DNA from: Bacteroidales bacterium
GTDB taxonomy: Bacteria; Bacteroidota; Bacteroidia; Bacteroidales; VadinHA17
Assembly (NCBI GenBank): GCA_025455395.1
Contig: JALOMO010000020.1
Span: forward strand, 1 to 47,575
Length of the DNA: 47,575 nucleotides
Direction: 5' to 3'
In this document: piece by piece, positions 34,837-41,406 of the stretch
Layout: each line of letters begins with the position of its first letter
Position numbering within the stretch: the first letter of the stretch is position 1
Program-made: the position numbers and the translations under genes
Notes under the pieces: generated by a model
The model's input: the letters and a program-made list of their open reading frames with translations, nothing else
Told to the model about the DNA's origin: nothing
Databases searched by the model: none

Positions 34837-35532
34837 TTATTTGAGATGTAACCCGCACTCTTTCTGGTTGCCCGATTCCCACCACCACCTTCCTGCGCGA
34901 AAGTCTTCTCCGGGACTCACTGCCCGTGTGCAGGGTTCACATCCGATACTTATATAACCTTTGTCTACTAACGCGTTAACAGGAACATTGTTCTTTTCAA
35001 GGTAGTCATTGACATCCTGCAATGTCCAGTTGAACAGAGGAAGGTATTTATAAAGCTTTTTATTTTCATCGTATTCAAGCCAGTCAAGATTGCTCCGGTC
35101 TGGTGACTGATCGGCCCTTATGCCTGATATCCAGCATGACTTGCCTTCAAGGGCCCTTCCAAGTGGAACAACTTTCCTGATCCGGCAGCACTCAAGCCTG
35201 TTTTCTTTTGAATGATAGAAACTGTAAGGGCCTTTTTCAGTGACCATCTTTTCCACATCATCACGGTCAGGGAAATAGACGCCTATTTTTTTGTTGTATT
35301 TTTTTATTGTTTCGGAGAAGACCTTGTATGTTTCAGGGAAGAGTCTTCCGGTATCAAGGGTGACAACCTCAATGGGTATATCGTGTGCAAAGATTGCATG
35401 TGTTATCACCTGGTCCTCGACTCCGAAACTGGTGGTAAATACTGTCTTCCCCGGGAATAGTGATGCCAGGTATCTCAGGGAATCTTCCAGCGACAGTGAT
35501 CTGAGGCTATTGCTCAGCTCTTTCAATTCCAT
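34837..35532 (-). CDS. cysH: Adenylylsulfate (APS) reductase, 4Fe-4S type
   Basis: This enzyme reduces activated sulfate to sulfite. 231 residues. The iron-sulfur cysteines of the APS-using class are present: Cys115-Cys116 in RLECCRIRK and Cys198/Cys201 in IGCEPCTRAV. The catalytic cysteine lies in KECGLHLK near the C-terminus. That fits the missing CysC kinase in the operon. The TTSFGVEDQ and LDTGRLFPETY motifs bind the nucleotide. Its start overlaps the end of the DUF2061 gene by 26 bp, so translation is probably coupled. Confidence 0.94.
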   Translation of the reverse strand: MELKELSNSLRSLSLEDSLRYLASLFPGKTVFTTSFGVEDQVITHAIFAHDIPIEVVTLDTGRLFPETYKVFSETIKKYNKKIGVYFPDRDDVEKMVTEKGPYSFYHSKENRLECCRIRKVVPLGRALEGKSCWISGIRADQSPDRSNLDWLEYDENKKLYKYLPLFNWTLQDVNDYLEKNNVPVNALVDKGYISIGCEPCTRAVSPGEDFRAGRWWWESGNQKECGLHLK

Positions 35533-35833
35533 ATTGCTTTCTTTTCGGTATAAAGGGAAGGTTTATCTTTAACCGGTGAATATGTGCCCAGAGCCTCTCA
35601 TGAAAATAATAGAGCACTGTCTTTGTTATCACCTCGGCACTCCCTATTGATATTGCCACGGTAAGATGTCCGGTAATGATATAGCTGATGACCATGGTAT
35701 CAATGGTTCCTACAACCCTCCATGATATTGCTTTTATAACGCTCTTGATGGGTTTATCGGCACGGTCGCTGACCTCTATTGCTCCTTTTTCAGGACTTTT
35801 GTTTTCAGGTTTGCTTATCAGTACATCCAGCAT
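35507..35833 (-). CDS. DUF2061 small membrane protein of the sulfate-assimilation operon
   Basis: 108 residues. The DUF2061 core is visible as KAISWRVVGTIDTMVISYIITGH followed by a second hydrophobic segment (AISIGSAEVITKTVLYYFHERLW). This gives two membrane-associated helices, and a basic C-terminal tail follows. DUF2061 genes are often found next to sulfate-activation genes, sometimes fused to them. The function is not established. It is first in the operon, ahead of cysH-cysD-cysN, which supports a link to sulfate uptake or reduction. Confidence 0.88.
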   Translation of the reverse strand: MLDVLISKPENKSPEKGAIEVSDRADKPIKSVIKAISWRVVGTIDTMVISYIITGHLTVAISIGSAEVITKTVLYYFHERLWAHIHRLKINLPFIPKRKQYGIERAEQ

Positions 35834-35965
35834 ATAGTAGCATTTCTATTCAGGTCAAAAATAGGCCTGTGATAATTATGAACGGGCAGTAAATAAGTGG
35901 TAAATGGATAGGTATAAGTGCATATATCACGGTAAGTAAAAATCTATAGTTGAGTGACAAAACTC

Positions 35966-35996
35966 TTGACCTTGGCCTTTTAATGGCATAACTTTG
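35966..35996 (+). promoter_or_regulatory. Bacteroidota-type promoter for the 55-residue membrane protein
   Basis: TTG (35966-35968, in CTTGAC) is followed after 20 nt by a perfect TAACTTTG (35989-35996). The predicted transcript starts about 36003 and the ATG is at 36058. The rest of the 35834-36057 spacer shows nothing else clear; no strong promoter for the minus-strand cys operon was found in it. Confidence 0.7.
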
Positions 35997-36057
35997 TTCA
36001 GGATGATGGATATTGATAGCAGATTAAGCTTAAGTTAACCATATTAAGGAACAGACT

Positions 36058-36225
36058 ATGAGACTGGCACAGATAGCACTTTTTATTCTCGGAGCAGCTT
36101 CATTGATTGCCTCTGCTTTTGGACTTGGGAAAGACTATGGAGAGACCTTTTACAATGCTGGTATCGCCATACTGTTCATCGATATTGTGTTTATACAGTT
36201 GTTCCGAACTGCAAAGCGTCAGTAG
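36058..36225 (+). CDS. Small two-helix membrane protein (55 residues)
   Basis: A 55-codon frame starting MRLAQIALFILGAASLIASA and ending FIQLFRTAKRQ. It has two hydrophobic helices of about 18 residues (4-21 and 32-49) joined by a short polar loop (GLGKDYGETFY) and a basic C-terminal tail, the usual shape of small inner-membrane proteins. A good promoter (35966-35996) and a purine-rich AAGGAACAG stretch about 36047-36055 precede it. It is too short for many gene finders. The family is not recognised. Confidence 0.65.
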   Translation: MRLAQIALFILGAASLIASAFGLGKDYGETFYNAGIAILFIDIVFIQLFRTAKRQ

Positions 36226-36253
36226 AATTGCAGGAGGGAAGAAATGCAAGGAA

Positions 36254-36300
36254 CGGGATTGTCCCGACGCTCGCTGCGCTCGGTCGGGACGGACCCTCTC
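36254..36300. repeat. 47-bp repeat, copy 1
   Basis: It begins CGGGATTGTCCCGAC and ends GTCGGGACGGACCCTCTC. GTCCCGAC pairs with GTCGGGAC across a CTCGCTGCGCTCG centre, so the repeat folds into a hairpin. Copy 2 is at 36384-36430, with 3 differences in 47 positions. Confidence 0.9.
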
Positions 36301-36383
36301 ATCCTGAGGGGGCTGAGCGTATAGAAACAGTCCGGTGGACTGTTTTAGCGAAGAGCCAGATTGCAGGGAAGGAGGATAACCGA

Positions 36384-36430
36384 CGGGATTGTCCCGACAC
36401 TCGCTACGCTCAGTCGGGACGGACCCTCTC
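36384..36430. repeat. 47-bp repeat, copy 2
   Basis: Same as the copy 130 bp upstream except for three G-to-A changes in the central part. The hairpin arms GTCCCGAC/GTCGGGAC are fully kept. Confidence 0.9.
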
Positions 36431-36543
36431 CTCCACGGGATACCAGACCAAGTAATGCAAAACCATTGCTGCTGCGCAGCAAATGGTTTATGTTTTCCTT
36501 CACTCTTATGAAAACAAGTTTTCAACGAGTTCCGGAAAACAAT

Positions 36544-36569
36544 AAACCCGATGATTTCTCATCGGGTTT
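36544..36569 (-). terminator. hairpin terminator of the tRNA-Asp transcript
   Basis: AAACCCGATGA (36544-36554) pairs perfectly with TCATCGGGTTT (36559-36569) around TTTC, 11 bp downstream of the tRNA on the minus strand. Runs of T and A flank the stem on both sides, so it could work in both directions. Confidence 0.75.
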
Positions 36570-36580
36570 TGCATTTCTTG

Positions 36581-36655
36581 CGGTGCGGACGGGACTCGAA
36601 CCCGCGACCCTCGGCGTGACAGGCCGATATTCTAACCAAACTGAACTACCGCACC
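36581..36655 (-). tRNA. tRNA-Asp (GTC)
   Basis: On the minus strand the acceptor arm GGTGCGG pairs with CCGCACC. The D stem is GTTC/GAAT. The anticodon stem TCGGC/GCCGA carries loop CTGTCAC with anticodon GTC. The T stem is GCGGG/CCCGT with TTCGAGT. The discriminator is G, and CCA is not encoded. It is 75 nt long with all arms intact. Confidence 0.97.
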
Positions 36656-36665
36656 AAAAGCGATG

Positions 36666-36673
36666 CAAAATTA
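36666..36673 (-). promoter_or_regulatory. -7 element of the tRNA-Asp promoter
   Basis: TAATTTTG on the minus strand, a perfect TAnnTTTG match ending 10 bases before the mature tRNA 5' end. No TTTG is seen at the usual -33 spacing. Confidence 0.55.
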
Positions 36674-36723
36674 CTCTATTTTTCCATTTATATCATTCTG
36701 CCTCCCCCGCACCCAAAGTTTTA

Positions 36724-36731
36724 TATATTTG
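36724..36731 (+). promoter_or_regulatory. candidate -7 element for the xdhC-like gene
   Basis: TATATTTG matches TAnnTTTG, 70 bases before the ATG at 36802. The -33 half is poor. Confidence 0.4.
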
Positions 36732-36801
36732 TCTTAACACGACTTTTTAACCGATTGTAAAACAAAAACTCAATACCTGAAAACAGCCGTTACTGAAAAC
36801 G

Positions 36802-37860
36802 ATGAAGAATATCTACCTCCAGCTTGCACAATACGCCCAGCAAGTTACCGGACCAGTACTTGCAACAGTTACCGGTACACGGGGCTCCACACCACAAAAG
36901 CCCGGTAGCACAGCTCTCTTTGGAAACGGCAGGTTGCTGGCCGGAACCGTCGGTGGTGGCTTTGTCGAAAACAAGGTCTGGGAACAGGCGCTCAAGTGCT
37001 CCGCCAACGGCGAATCGTCATGGATGCACTTCTCACTTGACAATGACATCACAAGGAAAGAGGAGGCTATCTGCGGTGGATCAATCTCTATCCTGATAGA
37101 TGCCAGCCCTTTTAAACACATTGAAGTCTTCAAGGAAATAGGGGAGAGCCTCTCTGCCGGAATACATGGTGTGCTTGTAACGATCATAAGCCTTCTTAAT
37201 GAGCAGGAAGTTACAATAGTCCGGAAATGGGTCCCTGCCGGATCACCTGTCGATACACTTGAAGCTTACAATGGTGATCTGCCAAAGAAGCTTGTAGAAA
37301 TACTGAAAAACCCGGGATATTCATCTTTCAGGCAGGTTGAACTAAAATCTGAACGATCGGAGAGAGCCTCAGTAGCACTTCTTGAGCCTATATACCCTCT
37401 TCCCCGACTGATCATAGCAGGGGCCGGACATATCGGTAAAGCACTCTCTCATCTGGGGAGACTGCTCGATTTTGAGGTTACTGTACTGGATGACCGCAGA
37501 GAGTATGCAAATGCCGAAAACCTGCCTGACGCTGATCACATCATTGTCAGAAACATAGGAGAAGTGATGAGTAAACTTCGGAAGGATAGAAATACTTATA
37601 TTGTGATTGTTACGAGAGGACATGATGATGATGCGGCAGCCCTTAGACCTTGTATAGAAACCGGAGCAGCCTACGTCGGGATGATTGGCAGCAAACCTAA
37701 GGTGGCAAAGATGCGACAGGAATTTATCGCAAGAAAGTGGGCCACGGAGGAACAGTGGCAAAAGATTTACACACCGGTCGGACTTGACATAGGGTCAAAA
37801 ACGGTTGAAGAAATTGCAGTCAGTATTGCAGCACAGCTCGTTCAGGTGCGGAATAGTTAG
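36802..37860 (+). CDS. XdhC/CoxI-family molybdenum-hydroxylase maturation factor
   Basis: XdhC-type proteins bind the molybdenum cofactor and help insert its sulfurated form into xanthine-dehydrogenase-like enzymes. 352 residues. The N-terminal XdhC/CoxI domain has VTGTRGSTPQKPGSTALF and GTVGGGFVENKVWEQAL. The C-terminal Rossmann domain begins about 200 (LIIAGAGHIGKALSHLG, VTVLDDRREYANAENLP) and has AYVGMIGSKPKV. It is followed by a MocA-like transferase and a two-subunit Mo hydroxylase on the same strand, so the four genes form one functional group. Confidence 0.93.
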   Translation: MKNIYLQLAQYAQQVTGPVLATVTGTRGSTPQKPGSTALFGNGRLLAGTVGGGFVENKVWEQALKCSANGESSWMHFSLDNDITRKEEAICGGSISILIDASPFKHIEVFKEIGESLSAGIHGVLVTIISLLNEQEVTIVRKWVPAGSPVDTLEAYNGDLPKKLVEILKNPGYSSFRQVELKSERSERASVALLEPIYPLPRLIIAGAGHIGKALSHLGRLLDFEVTVLDDRREYANAENLPDADHIIVRNIGEVMSKLRKDRNTYIVIVTRGHDDDAAALRPCIETGAAYVGMIGSKPKVAKMRQEFIARKWATEEQWQKIYTPVGLDIGSKTVEEIAVSIAAQLVQVRNS

Positions 37861-38132
37861 CAGGGAGCAGGGGCATGAGGCAAGGAGCGAGGGGCACAGG
37901 GTGCAGAGATATGAGATGTGAGATGTGAGTTATGAGATGTGAGATATGGGGAGTTCGAAGGGGTAATCGGTAATCAGTATTCGGTAAGCGGTGTTATCAG
38001 GTTTTGCGGTTATGCAGTTTTTAGTTATCGGTTATAGTGGAACTTTGAAACTCTGAAACTCTGAAACATTGAAACCTTGAAACAATATGACCTTCAGACC
38101 TTCAGACCTTCAGACCTTCAGACTTTAAGACC
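37861..38132. repeat. low-complexity spacer ending in a compound 8-bp-period array
   Basis: Purine-rich start (37861-37908), then ATGAGATGTGAG-type 7-8-bp repeats (37909-37950), GGTAATC-type repeats (about 37962-37992), then five TGAAACNN octamers (38046-38085), a TATGACCT unit (38086-38093) and four TCAGACYT octamers (38094-38125). TAAGACC then abuts the ATG at 38133. The same octamer order is found at 25841-25942. No gene is seen here. Confidence 0.9.
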
Positions 38133-38726
38133 ATGACTGATATATGGGGAATAGTGCTTGCCGCGGGTGAGTCGAAGAGAATGGGCTCACCTAAGATGAC
38201 CCTGCCTTTCAGGGGCAAGACAATTGTTGAAACGGTTTTAGAGAATCTTCTGGCATCAAAGATTAAAAAGTGTATTGTCGTTCTCGGTGCAAACCGCCAT
38301 GAAGTTTTATCTTTGACAGGAAAGTACCCGGTTGTGAACTGTTATAATACGAATTATAAAGAAGGTATGCTCTCATCAGTAAAATGCGGATTTGATCATC
38401 TGCCTGCTGAATTCGGGGCAGCGCTTGTGGTGCTTGGTGATCAGCCTATGATTGAAACGGAGGTGATTAATCTTGTGATTGAAACATACATTAATTCTGA
38501 CAAAGGCATTGTTGTTCCGGTCCACAATGGAAAGAGAGGCCACCCGCTTCTCATTGACAGGAGGTACAGGGAAGAAATATCCGGCCTGGCGGGCCCGGAT
38601 GGACTAAAAGGGCTGTTGGTAAATCACCCTGAGGATATACTGGAGGTAGAGACCGGTCACATTTCAGTGCTGAAAGATATTGATACTCAGGAGGAATATT
38701 TCAATGAACTAAACCAGACTATATAG
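38133..38726 (+). CDS. MocA/MobA-like molybdenum-cofactor nucleotidyltransferase
   Basis: A 197-residue NTP transferase. MocA-type enzymes attach CMP to molybdopterin for xanthine-dehydrogenase-family proteins. The nucleotide motif is VLAAGESKRMGSPKMTLPFRG, followed by VVLGANRHEV, VVLGDQPMIE and KRGHPLLIDRRY. The stop codon is 2 bp before the 2Fe-2S subunit gene. Cytidylyl rather than guanylyl transfer is inferred from the Mo hydroxylase genes beside it. No classical ribosome-binding sequence lies before the ATG; an 8-bp repeat array runs up to it. Confidence 0.9.
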   Translation: MTDIWGIVLAAGESKRMGSPKMTLPFRGKTIVETVLENLLASKIKKCIVVLGANRHEVLSLTGKYPVVNCYNTNYKEGMLSSVKCGFDHLPAEFGAALVVLGDQPMIETEVINLVIETYINSDKGIVVPVHNGKRGHPLLIDRRYREEISGLAGPDGLKGLLVNHPEDILEVETGHISVLKDIDTQEEYFNELNQTI

Positions 38727-38728
38727 AC

Positions 38729-39205
38729 ATGGAGGAGAAAATCATCTTTAAACTGAACAACAAAAAGACCGAGCTGGTTACTGACCCCACCCAGATGCTA
38801 TTATGGGTCCTGAGGAACCATTTCGGCCTTACAGGCACAAAATATGGTTGCGGCATCGGTTTCTGCGGTGCATGTACTGTCCTGATCGATGACGAGCCTG
38901 TCAGGTCTTGCATGATACCCGTCAGCGATGTGGCAGGTAAAAACGTGGTGACAATTGAAGGGCTGGAGAAGAAAGGCAAGCTTCACCCGGTTCAGCAGGC
39001 TTTTATTGATCATGACGCCCTTCAGTGCGGATACTGCACTCCGGGTATGATTGTCACGGCTGTCGGCATGCTAAAGAAGAATCCTTCAGCTACCCGGCAG
39101 GAGATAGTTGCAGGACTGGAAGATAACCTCTGCAGGTGCGGAGCACATATGCGCATCATAGATGCGGTTGAGGATGCATCAAAAGCCATGAAAGGAGGGA
39201 AGTAG
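38729..39205 (+). CDS. Two-[2Fe-2S] small subunit of a xanthine-dehydrogenase-family enzyme
   Basis: 158 residues, the normal length for CoxS/IorA-type subunits. The plant-type cluster site is Cys41, Cys46, Cys49 and Cys61 (GCGIGFCGACTV with VRSC). The second cluster uses QCGYCTPGM and LCRCGAH near the C-terminus. It passes electrons from the molybdenum site of the partner subunit. The gene is packed between the MocA-like gene (2 bp) and the large subunit (2 bp). No signal peptide is visible, so it may be carried out with its partner. Confidence 0.95.
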   Translation: MEEKIIFKLNNKKTELVTDPTQMLLWVLRNHFGLTGTKYGCGIGFCGACTVLIDDEPVRSCMIPVSDVAGKNVVTIEGLEKKGKLHPVQQAFIDHDALQCGYCTPGMIVTAVGMLKKNPSATRQEIVAGLEDNLCRCGAHMRIIDAVEDASKAMKGGK

Positions 39206-39207
39206 CC

Positions 39208-41331
39208 ATGAAAAAGATTTCAGTATCATCCGGAATAAGAAGGAGGAACTTCATCAAGCTGTTCGGCGGAGGCATCTTCGTTTTTTTCCAGCCATGGAAC
39301 GTGCTTGACCTTATGGCTTTGCCTGCAGATCAGGCAAGATCACTCACGAAAGACTACAATGCCTTCCTTCAGATTGCTGAAGACGGCACCGTAAGCTGTT
39401 TTACAGGCAAGATTGAGATGGGACAGGGTATCATCACCTCCCTGCCGCAGATGATGGCTGAGGAACTGAATATACCCATCGCGAAGGTGAAGATGATAAT
39501 GGGAGATACGGAACTGTGTCCTTATGATGCGGGTACCTGGGGTTCTCTCACCACAAGGGCATTTGGTCCGAACATGAGGGCAGCTGCCGCCGAGGCCCGC
39601 GCAGTGCTCGTTGAAATGGCATCGGTACGACTCGGTGTCCCGGCATCACAGCTTGAAGTAAGAGACGGAGTGGTGGTTGATATAAAGAACAGTGCTAAAA
39701 GTATAACCTATGCTGAACTCGCAAAGGGACAGAAGCTTGAGAAATATCTCGATCCGAAACCTCTGCCGGAAGATTATACTCAATACACATATGTTGGTAA
39801 GCCGCTGATGCACAGTGACTCTTATGAAAAGGTGACAGGCAGGGCCAAATACACCGGTGACCTCACACTTCCCGGAATGGTTCATGCAAGGATTCTCAGG
39901 CCTCCGTCACACGGGGCAAAACTTGAGTCAGTCGATGTCTCAGGTGCAGAAAAGATTGAAGGTGTCACGGTAGTGCGTGAAGGTGATTTCATAGCTGTGA
40001 TAAGCGAGAATCGCGACAAGGCTGACCTGGCAATAGTGCAGATCAGGGCTGACTATGCATTCAATGAGATGAAGGTCAATGATAAGACAGTATATGACTT
40101 CATAAACAAGGGAGAATTCAGAACCAATGTCGTCAGAACGTCAGGTGACATTGAAGCAGCAAAGCTGCAATGTGAAAAGGTATTTGAAAGTGAATACCAC
40201 GATCCTTACCTTGCCCATGCGCCTATTGAGACGCACACTGCCCTGGCCCGCTTTGAAGGTGACAAGGTCACAGTATGGGCATCAACCCAGTCTCCCTTTG
40301 GCTTGCAGGATGCTATTGTCAGGGAGTTGGGCATGACCCGTGAAAATGTACGTGTCATTACTCCTTTTGTAGGTGGTGGCTTTGGCGGCAAGGCAGCATA
40401 CCAGCAGGGCGTTGAAGCAGCAAAGCTTGCCAGGCTGACTGGAAAACCGGTGATGCTGGCCTGGACACGTGACGAGGAGTTCTTTTATGACACTTTTCAT
40501 GCTGTTTCGGTAGTGAAGGTAAGATCGGGGATTGACAAAGCCGGGTCGATTCAGATGTGGGATTACCATGTCTATCTTGCAGGTACAAGAGGAGCGGAGA
40601 CAATTTATGATGTTCCCAATGCCAGGACAACCAGCTATGGAGAGAACAGGGCTGCATACAGGGTTCATCCCTTTGCTACCGGTCCATGGAGGGCACCGAA
40701 CAACAACACAAACACCTTTGCCAGGGAGACGCAGATTGATATCATGGCTGCGGCAGCAGGCATTGATCCGCTTGAGTTCAGGCTGAAGAACCTGAAGGAT
40801 GAGAAGATGATAGCCTGTCTCAGGTCTGCCGCGGACAAGTTTGGATATACACCTTCAAAAGGGCCGTCGGGAAGAGGTATCGGAATAGCGTGCGGGACTG
40901 ACGCCGGCACCTGGGTGGCTGAGATTGCAGAGGTGGAGGTTGACATTTCTACCGGTAAGGTAAAGGTCAGGAGGGTGGTCTGTTCGCAGGATATGGGTCT
41001 GTGTGTGAACCCCCAGGGGGCACTCATACAGATGGAGGGTTGCATCACAATGGCACTGGGATATACCCTCACCGAGGAGCTGAAGTATGAAGGCGGCAAT
41101 ATCGCTGACAGGAACTTTGATACTTACCAGATACCCAGGTTCTCATGGTTACCTAAGATAGAATGTGTAATCCTTGACAGGAAGGATCAGCCTCCGCAGG
41201 GTGGTGGCGAGCCGGCAATCATAGCTGTTGGTGCCGCCGTGGGAAATGCAATATTCGATGCCACAGGTGCACGGATGTACAGGGTGCCGTTTACGCCGGA
41301 ACGGGTTTACAATGCATTGAAAATGTTATAA
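39208..41331 (+). CDS. TAT-exported molybdopterin-binding large subunit, isoquinoline-1-oxidoreductase/aldehyde-oxidase type
   Basis: 707 residues. The N-terminus has a twin-arginine signal (GIRRRNFIKLFGGG), placing the enzyme in the periplasm. Mo-pterin-binding blocks include the KIEMGQGIITSLPQM segment, GTWGSLTTRAFG, FVGGGFGGKAAYQQG and the GPWRAPNNNTNTF region. The catalytic base glutamate is in QGGGEPAIIAVGAAVG near the C-terminus. The order of domains fits a single large subunit similar to IorB. No FAD subunit gene is present, as in the two-subunit periplasmic members that give electrons to cytochromes. The substrate (aldehyde, purine or N-heterocycle) is unknown. Confidence 0.93.
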   Translation: MKKISVSSGIRRRNFIKLFGGGIFVFFQPWNVLDLMALPADQARSLTKDYNAFLQIAEDGTVSCFTGKIEMGQGIITSLPQMMAEELNIPIAKVKMIMGDTELCPYDAGTWGSLTTRAFGPNMRAAAAEARAVLVEMASVRLGVPASQLEVRDGVVVDIKNSAKSITYAELAKGQKLEKYLDPKPLPEDYTQYTYVGKPLMHSDSYEKVTGRAKYTGDLTLPGMVHARILRPPSHGAKLESVDVSGAEKIEGVTVVREGDFIAVISENRDKADLAIVQIRADYAFNEMKVNDKTVYDFINKGEFRTNVVRTSGDIEAAKLQCEKVFESEYHDPYLAHAPIETHTALARFEGDKVTVWASTQSPFGLQDAIVRELGMTRENVRVITPFVGGGFGGKAAYQQGVEAAKLARLTGKPVMLAWTRDEEFFYDTFHAVSVVKVRSGIDKAGSIQMWDYHVYLAGTRGAETIYDVPNARTTSYGENRAAYRVHPFATGPWRAPNNNTNTFARETQIDIMAAAAGIDPLEFRLKNLKDEKMIACLRSAADKFGYTPSKGPSGRGIGIACGTDAGTWVAEIAEVEVDISTGKVKVRRVVCSQDMGLCVNPQGALIQMEGCITMALGYTLTEELKYEGGNIADRNFDTYQIPRFSWLPKIECVILDRKDQPPQGGGEPAIIAVGAAVGNAIFDATGARMYRVPFTPERVYNALKML

Positions 41332-41336
41332 AAAAT

Positions 41337-41364
41337 GTAGAGACGTTGCATGCAACGTCTCTAC
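41337..41364. repeat. perfect 28-bp palindrome
   Basis: GTAGAGACGTTGCA (41337-41350) is directly followed by its exact reverse complement TGCAACGTCTCTAC (41351-41364), with no loop bases. It lies 5 bp after the large-subunit stop. It may be a two-way terminator or a dispersed repeat. Confidence 0.95.
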
Positions 41365-41370
41365 AGGTAA

Positions 41371-41391
41371 CGACGCCCAGTTTGGGCGTCG
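41371..41391. terminator. second hairpin between convergent genes
   Basis: CGACGCCCA (41371-41379) pairs with TGGGCGTCG (41383-41391) around GTT. With the preceding palindrome it fills the 75-bp gap between the convergent Mo-hydroxylase and SusD genes. Termination of both transcripts is likely, although no strong T-run is present. Confidence 0.55.
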
Positions 41392-41406
41392 CTAAACGGT
41401 TTTACA

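Larger units (their letters stand above)
36226..36543. other. gene-free spacer with repeats between the small membrane protein and the tRNA
   Basis: No credible gene is seen. It contains two copies of a 47-bp hairpin-bearing repeat and a stem of AAACCATT (36460-36467) with AATGGTTT (36482-36489) enclosing GCTG/CAGC. Open frames across it are out of context and overlap the repeats or the tRNA. Confidence 0.8.

Noticed and set aside
36361-36750. A 129-codon plus-strand frame containing GLEPATLGVTGRYSNQ
   Set aside because: This peptide is the well-known false translation of the strand opposite a tRNA-Asp gene. The frame also crosses the 47-bp repeat and the terminator.
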